A DNA stretch of 64,000 nt, taken from positions 2,108,001 through 2,172,000 of the forward strand of contig NZ_CP155793.1 in the NCBI RefSeq assembly GCF_039729145.1, in the 5' to 3' direction. The position numbers were made by a program, and so were the translations under genes. The notes beneath the pieces were generated by a model that was not told the origin of the DNA, did no database searches, and was given only the letters and a program-made list of their open reading frames with translations. Positions 1 through 9,258 of this stretch are shown piece after piece (the stretch's first letter is position 1; each line of letters starts with the position of its first letter). The stretch comes from Microbacterium sp. SY138. GTDB lineage: Bacteria > Actinomycetota > Actinomycetes > Actinomycetales > Microbacteriaceae.

Positions 1-338
1 CTCGATACATAGAGACCGGATCCTCCGACGAGGATCGCGTCTCCTCCCCCGCGGTGGATCTCTTCGATCGCCTCACGAGCTCTCGGCTGGTACCACGCGA
101 CAGCCGCATCTTCGTCGACGTCGAGTACGTCGAAGAGGTGGTGCGGGATGCCCCGGCGTTCCGTCATCGAGACCTTCGCGGTGCCGACGTCCATCCCGCG
201 ATAGAGCTGCATGGCATCGGCGTTCACGACCTCGGCGGGGTTTCCCTCCGCACGCAGCGTCTCGGCCAGCTCGATCGCGAGATCGCTCTTACCGGTGCCG
301 GTCGCCCCGACGATCGCCCAGAGACGTGGCGCTGGCAC
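1..338 (-). CDS. miaA: tRNA dimethylallyltransferase MiaA, N-terminal part (gene runs off the left edge)
   Basis: Transfers a dimethylallyl group to N6 of A37 in tRNAs reading UNN codons. Only the first 112 or so codons are in the window; the C-terminus lies beyond base 1. The visible part opens with a P-loop, GATGTGKS at residues 11-18, followed by the family's conserved stretch with [12 protein letters not shown]. The chosen start is a GTG at 338, 12 bases after the miaB stop, because the P-loop then sits at its usual distance from the N-terminus; no ATG is available close by. It follows miaB on the same strand, the product acting as substrate for MiaB, so the two are very likely co-transcribed. 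The identification is firm; the exact start is an inference. Confidence 0.93.
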   Translation of the reverse strand, partial: MPAPRLWAIVGATGTGKSDLAIELAETLRAEGNPAEVVNADAMQLYRGMDVGTAKVSMTERRGIPHHLFDVLDVDEDAAVAWYQPRAREAIEEIHRGGGDAILVGGSGLYVS

Positions 339-349
339 GTTCCGTCCGG

Positions 350-1897
350 TCACACGCCCACGCGCAGCGTGGGCAGACCGAGCGACACGGCCTTCGGCGC
401 ACCGTCGCCGACAGAGGCGGGGACTGCGCACGATTCCGACTGCGATCGATCCCACGCGTCGCCGCCGCGGGTCCGACGGATCTTCAGGGGCGCGCCCGTC
501 GGATCGTCGGCGAGCAGATGGAACGGGGCGCCGTGTGTCACGGTGACGGTGACCACGTCTCCGGGGCGAGGCAGCTCGGACCCCGGGGTCACCTCGAAGT
601 GCACCAACCTATTGTCTTCGGCGCGTCCCGTGAGGCGGTGTGTCTCGGTATCCTTCTTGCCTTCGCCGGTCGAGACCAGCACGTCGATCTCACGGCCGAC
701 CTGCTTCTGGTTCTCCTCCAGCGAGATACGTTCCTGCAGAGCGATCAGGCGGTTGTAGCGGGCCTGCACGATCTCCTTGGGGACCTGATCCTCCATCGTC
801 GCCGCGGGTGTGCCCTCGCGGATCGAGTACTGGAAGGTGAACGCGCTGGAGAAACGCGCCTGCTCGACCACCCGCATCGTGTCCTCGAAGTCGTCCTCGG
901 TCTCACCGGGGAACCCGACGATGATGTCCGTGGTGATGGCGGCATTCGGGATGCGGGCACGAACCCGCTCGAGGATCCCGAGGAAACGCTCACTCCGGTA
1001 GGAGCGGCGCATCGCCTTGAGGATGCGGTCGCTCCCCGACTGGAGCGGCATGTGCAACTGCGGCATCACGTTCGGCGTCTCTGCCATGGCGTCGATCACG
1101 TCATCGGTGAACGCCGCGGGGTGGGGGCTCGTGAACCGGATCCGTTCCAGCCCCTCGATGTCGCCGGCCGCGCGCAGGAGCTTGCCGAAGGCCTGACGGT
1201 CACCGAACTCGACCCCGTAGGAGTTGACGTTCTGGCCGAGAAGCGTGACCTCGATCGCGCCGTCTTCGACCAGGAGACGAATCTCGTTCAGGATGTCGCC
1301 GGGGCGACGATCCTTCTCTTTGCCGCGCAGGCTCGGAACGATGCAGAAGGTGCAGGTGTTGTTGCAGCCGACCGAGATCGAGACCCAGCCGCTGTGCGCC
1401 GAGTCACGCTTGGTCGGCAGCGTCGAGGGGAAGACCTCGAGCGACTCGAGGATCTCGAGCTCGGCATCGCCGTTGTGTCGCGCGCGCTCGAGCAGACCCG
1501 GCAATGAGCCCATGTTATGCGTGCCGAACACCACGTCGACCCAGGGCGCCTTGTCGAGCACGGCCTGCTTGTCCATCTGCGCCAGGCAGCCGCCGACGGC
1601 GATCTGCATGCCTTCCTTGCGACGCTTGACGGAAGCGAGGTGCCCGAGGGTGCCGTACAGCTTGCCTGCCGCGTTGTCGCGGACGGCACAGGTGTTGATG
1701 ATCACCACGTCGGCCTCGTCACCATCGACGGCTCTCACATAACCGGCGCTCTCCAACGAGCCCGAAAGCCGCTCGGAGTCGTGCACGTTCATCTGGCACC
1801 CGAAGGTGCGCACTTCATACGATCGCTGTCGTCCGTCGTCGTCGACGGCTGCCGACGACGCGCCGATGATCGTCGGTTCGCTGCGCGGGATAGTCAT
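350..1897 (-). CDS. miaB: tRNA-2-methylthio-N6-dimethylallyladenosine synthase MiaB
   Basis: Radical SAM enzyme that adds a methylthio group to i6A37 of tRNA. The 515 residues show the three-part family layout: an N-terminal methylthiotransferase domain with cluster cysteines at 34, 70 and 104, the radical SAM core with the CNNTCTFC motif (C178, C182, C185), and a C-terminal TRAM domain around residues 375-445. After TRAM there is a tail of about 60 residues that looks disordered. The start ATG lies 8 bases after a TACAAT hexamer, so the transcript is probably leaderless or nearly so. It precedes miaA with a 12-base gap to the miaA GTG, fitting an i6A-to-ms2i6A modification operon. Confidence 0.96.
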   Translation of the reverse strand: MTIPRSEPTIIGASSAAVDDDGRQRSYEVRTFGCQMNVHDSERLSGSLESAGYVRAVDGDEADVVIINTCAVRDNAAGKLYGTLGHLASVKRRKEGMQIAVGGCLAQMDKQAVLDKAPWVDVVFGTHNMGSLPGLLERARHNGDAELEILESLEVFPSTLPTKRDSAHSGWVSISVGCNNTCTFCIVPSLRGKEKDRRPGDILNEIRLLVEDGAIEVTLLGQNVNSYGVEFGDRQAFGKLLRAAGDIEGLERIRFTSPHPAAFTDDVIDAMAETPNVMPQLHMPLQSGSDRILKAMRRSYRSERFLGILERVRARIPNAAITTDIIVGFPGETEDDFEDTMRVVEQARFSSAFTFQYSIREGTPAATMEDQVPKEIVQARYNRLIALQERISLEENQKQVGREIDVLVSTGEGKKDTETHRLTGRAEDNRLVHFEVTPGSELPRPGDVVTVTVTHGAPFHLLADDPTGAPLKIRRTRGGDAWDRSQSESCAVPASVGDGAPKAVSLGLPTLRVGV

Positions 1898-1905
1898 GAT
1901 CCCCC

Positions 1906-1911
1906 ATTGTA
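1906..1911 (-). promoter_or_regulatory. -10 element of miaB
   Basis: TACAAT read on the minus strand, 8 bases before the miaB ATG. No ribosome binding site fits between it and the start codon, as expected for a leaderless message. Confidence 0.6.
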
Positions 1912-1945
1912 CGAGCCGTCGCTGAGCTGTCGCGGCGTCCCGGCA

Positions 1946-2814
1946 TCAGTCCGAGTCGACGAATCGGACCCCGGACGTGGAACCTCCGAAGGAGTTCTCC
2001 CGCAGCGCAGCCTTCGCAGCTTTCATCGCCACGGCTCCGTTGTAGCCGCGTCGTGAGAGCTGGCCCACCAACCGCCGCAGAGCCGTGTCGTGATCGAGCC
2101 GGCTCATCGACCGCACCTTGCCGCGAGCGAACTCGAGCGCGCGATCGTCATCGTCGTCCGGCAACTCATCGAGAGCACCGTCGATCACATCGCGCGGAAT
2201 GCCGCGCTGCGCGAGTGCGCGAGACATCGCGACCCGTCCCTGTCCCTTCCGCTCGACGCCCGATGTCACCAGCACGGCGGCGAGGGCGGCGTCGTCGAGA
2301 TAGCCGCGACGGGAGAAGTCATCGATCACCTCGTCGACGACCGCACCGTCGAGGCCGACGCCTCGCAGGACCTGTCGGGCCTCCGAGATGGACAGCGATC
2401 GCGCCCGCAGCTTACGGACGAGAGACTCCTCCGCGGCCACACGCACCTCGTCCGGCGATGCCTTCTCGTCGGCGCCGGCATCGTCGCTCTTTCCGCCGCC
2501 GAGTGCGCGAAGGTGAGGAGCGGACTTCGTCGGGCGCGTCGACGCTGTGGCGGAACTGCCCCTGATCCCCCGCGCGGGATGACGATCGCTGGGAGTACCC
2601 GCGTCGGACGCGTCGATGTGCGACGCACTGTCCGGAGGGGCATCCCAGGTCGTGCGCCAGAGCGCCGCGTCGCTGGCGCGGGGATCGTCGGTCGACTGGT
2701 CGTCGCCTTCCGCCAGGCGAGGCGGCGGCGTATGCGTTTGCTTCTTCGACCCACCGCCGAAGAGGGGGATGATGGGGGCGATCCGGTCGGGATCGCCCCC
2801 ACGCGTGTCGTTCA

Positions 2815-2815
<1 letters not shown>
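1946..2815 (-). CDS. recX: RecA regulator RecX with a long N-terminal extension
   Basis: RecX binds RecA filaments and limits their recombinase activity. The conserved RecX three-helix repeats occupy about residues 121-285 (from the stretch around AEESLVRKLRARSLS to RGYNGAVAMKAAKAALRE). The protein is 289 residues, longer than the 150-200 usual for the family: the first 120 or so residues are hydrophilic and low in predicted structure, apart from a short hydrophobic IIPLFGG near the N-terminus. The ATG overlaps the recA stop codon by one base (TGATG), so translation is coupled to recA and this long start is the natural one. No in-frame ATG gives a tighter start. Identity firm; role of the extension unknown. 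Confidence 0.93.
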
Positions 2816-3864
<1,049 letters not shown>

Positions 3865-4047
3865 GATGTGCTCCTTCTGCGCGCGTGATGCCGCCTGTAG
3901 GCTGTCGCGGCTCTCCCGGCTGGGAGAAACTCTCCGACAAGGCGTAATGGCTCTTCGGCTTGTTTTCCACCGTAGGAGAGGCCACCGACATCGACGCGGA
4001 GAGCTCACATACCGTGCAGAACAGATTCCCTGAACCACTTGTGCAGA

Positions 4048-4053
4048 AGACTA
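4048..4053 (-). promoter_or_regulatory. Candidate -10 element of recA
   Basis: TAGTCT on the minus strand, 8 bases downstream of the LexA-type box, so the -35 position falls on the box. It predicts a 5' leader of about 175 bases for recA. Inference from position and hexamer only. Confidence 0.45.
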
Positions 4054-4061
4054 CGCCCGCT

Positions 4062-4077
4062 TCGAACAGATCTTCGA
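4062..4077. promoter_or_regulatory. LexA (SOS) box of recA
   Basis: TCGAACAGATCTTCGA is a 16-base near-palindrome that matches the actinobacterial SOS box TCGAAC-N4-GTTCGA at 15 of 16 assigned and free positions (one arm has CTTCGA in place of GTTCGA). It lies in the recA upstream region over the -35 position of a TAGTCT promoter. Regulation by LexA is established for recA in this phylum; the lexA gene itself is outside the window. Confidence 0.7.
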
Positions 4078-4133
4078 CGACACGCCGTGAATCTCAGGTC
4101 GTTTCCCGTAGGCATCGGAGATCGACGAACGAC

Positions 4134-4358
4134 TCAGCGTCCGCGCGGCTCCTGCCGACCGACGCCGTGTCGCCTGTTCTCCGGAACGTCCATCTCGACG
4201 CACAACGCCAACCAGATGTCGCGTGGTGGGGTTCCCTCGGCCAGCGCCTCGAGCGCGGTTCGACCGCCGACAGCGCTGAGCGTCAGGTCGTTCACCAGAG
4301 AGGACGCGCGCGCCTGAAACTCGGTCTCGACGGCGCGAAGGAACTCACTACGACGCAT
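4134..4358 (-). CDS. DUF3046 family protein
   Basis: Small protein of 74 residues, function unknown. It carries the DUF3046 signature: an N-terminal MRRSEFLRAVETEF helix, then LSAVGGRTALEALAEG and the PRDIWLALC motif with the conserved Trp. The last 15 residues are basic and variable. In actinobacteria this family sits directly upstream of recA (Rv2738c in M. tuberculosis), as here, 270 bases before the recA start. It follows the clgR gene after 18 bases and may be co-transcribed with it. The neighbourhood suggests, but does not prove, a link to DNA repair or to the ClgR stress response. Confidence 0.9.
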   Translation of the reverse strand: MRRSEFLRAVETEFQARASSLVNDLTLSAVGGRTALEALAEGTPPRDIWLALCVEMDVPENRRHGVGRQEPRGR

Positions 4359-4376
4359 GGCTTCCCCGACCGGGGA

Positions 4377-4685
4377 TCAGTGCAGCGAAAGCTGAGGTTC
4401 GATCGACGCGACGAGGTCGTCGGGAACGACGTCCGGGAAGACCTGGATGCCCTCGAGCACCGAGATGCGGTCTCCGACCTCGCGCATGATCGTCGAAATG
4501 GGAACGTCGAGCGCGTCGGCGACGGAAGCGAGGATCTCGCTCGACGCCTCCTTCTGCCCACGCTCGACCTCGCTGAGGTAGCCGAGCGCAACCGACGCCT
4601 TGCTTGCGACCTGCCGGAGCGTGCGCCCCTTCTGCAGGCGGAAGTCCCTCAGCACATCGCCGATTTCCTGTCGTACAAGAATCAT
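4377..4685 (-). CDS. clgR: ClgR-type XRE-family transcriptional regulator
   Basis: Short DNA-binding protein of 102 residues with a single cro/C1-type helix-turn-helix at about residues 10-65 (LRDFRLQKGRTLRQVASKAS, then the recognition region with YLSEVERGQKEAS). ClgR activates clp protease and other proteostasis and repair genes in actinobacteria, and is itself degraded by Clp. The gene lies between cinA/pgsA and the DUF3046/recA genes, the same place as Rv2745c in M. tuberculosis, which supports the assignment. A strong GGAGGAGG site lies 5 bases before the ATG. A TAGACT -10 hexamer lies 52 bases upstream, with an inverted repeat over the -35 position that may be an autoregulatory site. Confidence 0.88.
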   Translation of the reverse strand: MILVRQEIGDVLRDFRLQKGRTLRQVASKASVALGYLSEVERGQKEASSEILASVADALDVPISTIMREVGDRISVLEGIQVFPDVVPDDLVASIEPQLSLH

Positions 4686-4736
4686 CGGAACCTCCTCCCC
4701 ATGTGATCGTTCGAGGTCTCCCCCGATGAGACAGCC

Positions 4737-4742
4737 AGTCTA
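4737..4742 (-). promoter_or_regulatory. -10 element of clgR
   Basis: TAGACT on the minus strand, about 52 bases before the clgR ATG, leaving room for a short leader with a GGAGGAGG ribosome site. Confidence 0.5.
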
Positions 4743-4756
4743 GTACCCCTGGCATG

Positions 4757-4782
4757 CACAGAATCTACCCCTGCACTCTGTG
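4757..4782. promoter_or_regulatory. Inverted repeat CACAGA-N14-TCTGTG upstream of clgR
   Basis: Perfect 6-base arms separated by 14 bases, placed 15 bases upstream of the -10 hexamer, where the -35 contact would be. It could be an operator for ClgR itself or another regulator. No known consensus was matched, so this is positional inference only. Confidence 0.35.
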
Positions 4783-4826
4783 GTTTAAGTGTGAGCACAT
4801 CAGAGATAACCACCCCGGCGGTCCTG

Positions 4827-5312
4827 CTATTCCGCCAGCATCGCGCACAGTTCTTCGAGCGCTGCCGCGACCGTCTGCGCGCGGATCGAGTCGCGATCTC
4901 CGAGGAAACGGAAGGCCGTCGTCCTCATCGCCGCCGGCGTCGCCACGCCGATGTGCACCGTGCCGACCGGTTGCCCGTCGGGGGAATCCGGACCGGCGAT
5001 TCCCGTCGTCGACACCCCGACATCGGCCGGCGAGCCACCGACGCTCACGACACTCCTCACTCCGTCTGCCATCTGCAGCGCGACCTGCGGATGCACCGGC
5101 CCGTGCACGGCGAGAAGGTCCGCGTCGACGCCCAACACCGACGCCTTCACCGGCGTCGCGTACGCCACCACCCCGCCGAGCAGCACCGTGGACGCGCCGG
5201 GAACCGAGACCAGGTCGGCGCACAGGGCGCCGCCGCTCAGCGACTCCGCGACTCCGAGCGTCCATCCCCGTCGACCCAGCGCCGCAAGGACGGCAGCAGC
5301 CGCGTCGCTCAC
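4827..5312 (-). CDS. cinA: CinA C-terminal-domain protein, nicotinamide-nucleotide amidohydrolase type
   Basis: 161 residues, corresponding to the stand-alone PncC/CinA C-terminal domain that deamidates nicotinamide mononucleotide in NAD recycling. Family marks seen: VAESLSGGALCADLVSVPGAS near residues 22-42, then GGVVAYATPVK and TTGIAGPDSPDGQPVGTVHIG. The N-terminal molybdopterin-binding half of full-length CinA is absent. The start is a GTG that overlaps the pgsA stop by four bases (GTGA); a longer open frame upstream is only the shadow of pgsA. The pgsA-cinA-clgR order is common in actinobacteria. No cognate competence function should be assumed. Confidence 0.9.
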   Translation of the reverse strand: MSDAAAAVLAALGRRGWTLGVAESLSGGALCADLVSVPGASTVLLGGVVAYATPVKASVLGVDADLLAVHGPVHPQVALQMADGVRSVVSVGGSPADVGVSTTGIAGPDSPDGQPVGTVHIGVATPAAMRTTAFRFLGDRDSIRAQTVAAALEELCAMLAE

Positions 5313-5884
5313 GACTTCCGGCGCGAGCCGCGGACCTGCGCCACGATGTAGTCGATACCGCTCGCGACCGTGAGCACCAGGACGATGAGCATGAGGATGA
5401 AGGTGATCAACGTCCATGCGTCGAGACCGACGAAATAGTGCAGCGGAAGCAACGCCCAGCCGAGCGCCACACCTTGGAACGCCGTCTTGATCTTGCCCAT
5501 CCAGGCCGCAGCGACGACATGCTCGCTGGCGACCATGAGCCGGTGGATTGTGATCCCCCACTCGCGCACGAGGATGAGGGCGACGATCCACCAGCCGACC
5601 TCGCCGAGGATGGCGAGTCCGATGAACCCGGCCCCCGTGAGCATCTTGTCGGCGATGGGATCCCAGAGCTTGCCGAAATCGCTGACGATGTCGTACTTGC
5701 GCGCGAGGTAGCCGTCGACCCAGTCCGTGGAGATCCCCACGATGAAGATGACCGCGGCCGCCCACCGGAGGCCGGGCTCGGCGAGGCCGTAGGTTCCGCC
5801 CAGCAGCAACAGGACGAAGAAGACGACCGCCAGCGGGATGCGCGCGACGGTGATGGCGTTGGGCAGCTGCCGCGGGATGGCCAT
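5309..5884 (-). CDS. pgsA: CDP-diacylglycerol--glycerol-3-phosphate 3-phosphatidyltransferase
   Basis: Membrane enzyme making phosphatidylglycerol phosphate, the committed step to phosphatidylglycerol and cardiolipin. 191 residues with about five to six membrane segments. The CDP-alcohol phosphatidyltransferase signature DG-x2-AR-x8-G-x3-D-x3-D is complete: D57, G58, A61, R62, G71, D75, D79. The ATG overlaps the ftsK stop by one base (TGATG), and the stop overlaps the cinA GTG, so ftsK, pgsA and cinA look translationally coupled. Other CDP-alcohol transferases of the same fold, such as phosphatidylinositol phosphate synthase, are possible on motif alone, but length and position match PgsA. 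Confidence 0.93.
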   Translation of the reverse strand: MAIPRQLPNAITVARIPLAVVFFVLLLLGGTYGLAEPGLRWAAAVIFIVGISTDWVDGYLARKYDIVSDFGKLWDPIADKMLTGAGFIGLAILGEVGWWIVALILVREWGITIHRLMVASEHVVAAAWMGKIKTAFQGVALGWALLPLHYFVGLDAWTLITFILMLIVLVLTVASGIDYIVAQVRGSRRKS

Positions 5885-8619
5885 CAGTCGCGTCCCGTCA
5901 GGCCCCAGGCGTCTTCGTCGCCCTCGGCCTCCACCTCGGGAAGCCCCTCATACTGGGCAGCGACCGGATCGTGCGTCTGGGGCAGGGGTGGCACCGGCGG
6001 AGCGACAGGGGCGGCGGAAGCGGGCGGCGACGTCGGAACGTCGTCACCGCGCAGCTTCGCCATCACCTGTGGGAGCTGCTCGGCCGTGGCCAGCACGTCG
6101 CGCGCCTTGGAGCCCTCGGACGGGCCGACGATCTCACGTGACTCCAGCAGGTCCATGAGGCGACCGGCCTTCGCGAAGCCGACCCGCAGCTTGCGCTGGA
6201 GCATCGAGGTCGATCCGAACTGCGACGAGACGATGAGCTCGGCAGCCGCGAGCAGCAGTTCCAGGTCGTCGCCGATGTCTTCGTCGACTTCCTTCTTCTT
6301 GGTCGGCTCCATCGCCTCCTGCACGTCGGGACGATAGTCCGGACGAGCCTGGCGGGTGACGTGCTTGACGACCGCGTCGATCTCCTTCTCGTCGACCCAC
6401 GCGCCCTGCAGACGGAACGGCTTCGACGAGCCCATCGGCGAGAACAGCGCGTCACCCTGACCGATGAGCTTGTCCGCCCCGGGGCTATCGAGGATGACGC
6501 GGCTGTCGGTGACACTGGTGACGGCGAAGGCCAGTCGAGACGGGACGTTCGCCTTGATGAGTCCGGTGACGACGTCGACGCTCGGCCGCTGGGTCGCGAG
6601 GACGAGGTGGATGCCGGAGGCTCGCGCGAGCTGCGTGATGCGCACGATCGAGTCCTCCACGTCGCGAGGGGCGACCATCATGAGGTCGGCGAGCTCGTCG
6701 ACCACGACCAGGAGGTACGGGTACGGCTTCAGAACGCGCTCGCTGCCCACCGGCAGCTCGACCTCCCCGGCGCGCACGGCACGGTTGAAGTCGTCGATAT
6801 GACGGAAGCCGAAAGACGCGAGGTCGTCGTACCTCATGTCCATCTCCTTCACGACCCACTGCAGCGCTTCGGCCGCCTTCTTGGGGTTCGTGATGATGGG
6901 CGTGATCAGGTGCGGGACACCGGCGTAGCTGGTGAGCTCCACGCGCTTCGGGTCGATGAGGACCATGCGCACATCGGCGGGCCGCGCCCGCATCAGCAGG
7001 CTGGTGATCATGGAGTTCACGAAGCTCGACTTACCGGAGCCGGTGGAACCTGCCACCAGGAGATGCGGCATCTTCGCGAGGTTCGCGATGACGATGTTGC
7101 CGCCGACGTCCTTGCCCACGCCGATCGTCATCGGATGCGTGCTCTTCTGCGCGGCGGGCGAACGCAGCACGTCGCCGAGTGCGACCATCTCCTTGTCGGC
7201 GTTGGGAATCTCGATGCCGATCGCGCTCTTGCCCGGGATCGGCGAGAGGATGCGGACGTCGTTCGAGGCGACCGCGTAGGCGAAGTTGTTGCTCAGCTGC
7301 AGGATCTTCTCGACCTTGACGCCGTGGCCGACCTCGACCTCGTACTGGGTGACCGTCGGGCCGCGCGAGAAGCCGGTGACCTTCGCATCCACCTTGAACT
7401 GAGACAGCACACTGGTGATCTGCTCGATCACCTTGTCGGTGGCCTCGGAGCGCATCACCGGAGGCGGCCCTTCGACCAGAAGACCGGGAGAGGGCAGGAT
7501 GTACGGCGTCACGGGCGCCTGCGGCCCGCGGTCGCCTGGCCCCTCGGTGCCGAAGCCGTCGAGGCCGGGAAGCTCCGGCACCTCTCCGGTGTCGGAGGAG
7601 TCGTCGAGCAGTGCCGTGGTCTGCTGCTCCGCGAGCGAATCGGCGACGGACCTCACGTCGGACAGCACCTCGGTGGCGGCGTCGTACGGGTTCTCGACGA
7701 CGACGGCCTGATCGTAGGCGGGAGTCGGGTCGGAGGTCGTGAGCAGTGCGGTGATGTCGTCGGAGCCGAGCGTGCCTTCGTCGGGGTCCTCTTCACGGCC
7801 GGTCTTGTTGCGCCGCCACCACGGCAGCACGTCGGGATCGTCGACCTTGTCGGTGTCGTCGATCGCCGCGGAGTCTTTGGTCGACTTCTCCGGACGCTCG
7901 GCGTCGAACATCCAGGCGTAGAGATCGCCGAGACGGGCGCCGATGCGGTTCGGCGGAGTCTTGGTGAGGATGAGGATGCTGAGCGCCGCCAGCAGCGACA
8001 GCACGATGTACGCGGGGATGTCGGTGAGGTAGCTGAGCGGCTGGCCGAGCATCCATCCGAAGAGTCCGCCGGACTCGCTCAGTGCGAGCATGCCCTCCTT
8101 GGGCTGAGGGCCGTCGCCCGCGACGTGGCAGAAGCCGGCGAGCGTCAGGACGAACAATCCGAAACCGATTCCGATGCGGCCGTTGTCGTGAACCGACGAG
8201 GGGTGGCGGAACAGCCATCCGGCGAGCAGGAGCAGCAGAACGGGCATCACGAATGCGACGCGCCCGATCAGCCCTCCGACCGAATACGCGCTGATGTTCG
8301 CAGCGACCTCGTTGCCGATGAAGAACCACTCGTTGACCGCACCGAGCACGGCGAGGAGCACGAGGAGGAAGGGAAAACCGTCGCGACGATCGTCTTTCTC
8401 GAGAGTCTCGGGGCCGAACGCGCGGAAGAGTCCGCCGACGCCGTGCGCCAGCCCGACCCAGGCCCGGACGGCGACCGGCGGCTTGTCTGCCTCGTCGATG
8501 TACTTCTTGGGAGCGGGCTGCGCCTTGCGAGCGGGCTGGGCCTTGGGAGCCGTCTGCCGCTTGGGGCGCGACGGTGCGCTGGTCGACGCGCTCTCTGTCT
8601 TCGTGGTACTCCTGGCCAT
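5884..8619 (-). CDS. ftsK: DNA translocase FtsK/SpoIIIE
   Basis: Septal ATP-driven DNA pump that clears chromosome ends from the division site. 911 residues: a basic Ala/Pro/Lys-rich start of about 45 residues, a four-segment membrane domain at about 80-235, an acidic linker with Pro-rich parts to about 400, then the motor. Walker A, GSTGSGKS, is near residue 525 and Walker [10 protein letters not shown], near 635. The C-terminal gamma winged-helix domain that reads KOPS sites lies at about 785-855, followed by a Pro-rich tail. TAACGT lies six bases before the ATG, so the message appears leaderless. pgsA follows with a one-base overlap. Confidence 0.98.
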   Translation of the reverse strand: MARSTTKTESASTSAPSRPKRQTAPKAQPARKAQPAPKKYIDEADKPPVAVRAWVGLAHGVGGLFRAFGPETLEKDDRRDGFPFLLVLLAVLGAVNEWFFIGNEVAANISAYSVGGLIGRVAFVMPVLLLLLAGWLFRHPSSVHDNGRIGIGFGLFVLTLAGFCHVAGDGPQPKEGMLALSESGGLFGWMLGQPLSYLTDIPAYIVLSLLAALSILILTKTPPNRIGARLGDLYAWMFDAERPEKSTKDSAAIDDTDKVDDPDVLPWWRRNKTGREEDPDEGTLGSDDITALLTTSDPTPAYDQAVVVENPYDAATEVLSDVRSVADSLAEQQTTALLDDSSDTGEVPELPGLDGFGTEGPGDRGPQAPVTPYILPSPGLLVEGPPPVMRSEATDKVIEQITSVLSQFKVDAKVTGFSRGPTVTQYEVEVGHGVKVEKILQLSNNFAYAVASNDVRILSPIPGKSAIGIEIPNADKEMVALGDVLRSPAAQKSTHPMTIGVGKDVGGNIVIANLAKMPHLLVAGSTGSGKSSFVNSMITSLLMRARPADVRMVLIDPKRVELTSYAGVPHLITPIITNPKKAAEALQWVVKEMDMRYDDLASFGFRHIDDFNRAVRAGEVELPVGSERVLKPYPYLLVVVDELADLMMVAPRDVEDSIVRITQLARASGIHLVLATQRPSVDVVTGLIKANVPSRLAFAVTSVTDSRVILDSPGADKLIGQGDALFSPMGSSKPFRLQGAWVDEKEIDAVVKHVTRQARPDYRPDVQEAMEPTKKKEVDEDIGDDLELLLAAAELIVSSQFGSTSMLQRKLRVGFAKAGRLMDLLESREIVGPSEGSKARDVLATAEQLPQVMAKLRGDDVPTSPPASAAPVAPPVPPLPQTHDPVAAQYEGLPEVEAEGDEDAWGLTGRD

Positions 8620-8625
8620 GCTCTC

Positions 8626-8631
8626 ACGTTA
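8626..8631 (-). promoter_or_regulatory. -10 element of ftsK (leaderless)
   Basis: TAACGT on the minus strand, exactly six bases before the ftsK ATG, with no ribosome site between. Confidence 0.65.
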
Positions 8632-8691
8632 CGTCCAACAGCCGACATCTCCGCGTAATGACGCGGCTTTCCATGGATCCGAGGGGCGCGA

Positions 8692-9186
8692 TCACGCCGT
8701 GCCGCGAGCCATCGTGTCGTGGGTCGCGCCCTGACTCACCACGGCAAAACCCTCGGCTCGATACAGGTTGCGCGCGAAGTTGTCCCGTTCCACGCTCAGG
8801 CTGATCCGGGCATGCCCCTGCGAGCCCGCCAGGTGCACGACGCCGCGCAGCAGCGCCCGCCCGACGCCTCGGGCACGCCAGAGCGGGTGCACACCGATGA
8901 TCAGCTCCGGGACCGCGACGCCGATGAAACCGAACCCGGGATCGTTCTGCGGGAGCACCCGGTACCAGGCCGCACCCACCGGGGTGCCGTCGTCGCCGGC
9001 CGCGACCAGTCCGTCGTCCGCCATGCGCTTCCAGCCCGCGAGGTAACGCCGATGGTCGGGCGACGTCAGCACCTCATGACGGGGACGCACTCCCCCGGCG
9101 CGCCAATTGGCGGCCTCGACGAGCATGTCGCCGAGGAACATCGCATCCGTCTGCGCCGCCCTGCGAAGGGAGAAGCCCCTGTACAT
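8692..9186 (-). CDS. GNAT-family N-acetyltransferase
   Basis: 164-residue acetyltransferase of the GNAT fold; substrate unknown. The acetyl-CoA binding motif A is visible as ELIIGVHPLWRARGVGRALL (about residues 94-113), with the R/Q-x-x-G-x-G/A pattern RARGVG, and the C-terminal part contains the typical NxxARNLYRAEGF helix. The gene lies between rnj and ftsK on the same strand but has its own leaderless promoter. It is not part of the conserved backbone order and may be a lineage-specific addition. Members of this family modify small amines, antibiotics or protein N-termini; nothing here decides among them. Confidence 0.9.
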   Translation of the reverse strand: MYRGFSLRRAAQTDAMFLGDMLVEAANWRAGGVRPRHEVLTSPDHRRYLAGWKRMADDGLVAAGDDGTPVGAAWYRVLPQNDPGFGFIGVAVPELIIGVHPLWRARGVGRALLRGVVHLAGSQGHARISLSVERDNFARNLYRAEGFAVVSQGATHDTMARGTA

Positions 9187-9192
9187 GACGCG

Positions 9193-9198
9193 AGCATA
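9193..9198 (-). promoter_or_regulatory. -10 element of the GNAT gene (leaderless)
   Basis: TATGCT on the minus strand, six bases before the ATG of the acetyltransferase gene. Confidence 0.6.
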
Positions 9199-9258
9199 GG
9201 ACGTCGGTGTTACATCGGGATGACGCTCACCCGTGAGTGCGAGACGACTCGCCTGTCG

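Noticed and set aside
3901..3950. A RecA-NDp (PafBC-type) promoter at TTGTCGGAG upstream of recA
   Set aside because: The TTGTC-like part is present on the minus strand, but the required TANNNT element at eight bases further is missing.
6361..8658. A plus-strand open frame of 765 codons opposite ftsK
   Set aside because: Complementary to the FtsK motor and membrane regions; no protein motif and no promoter pattern before it.
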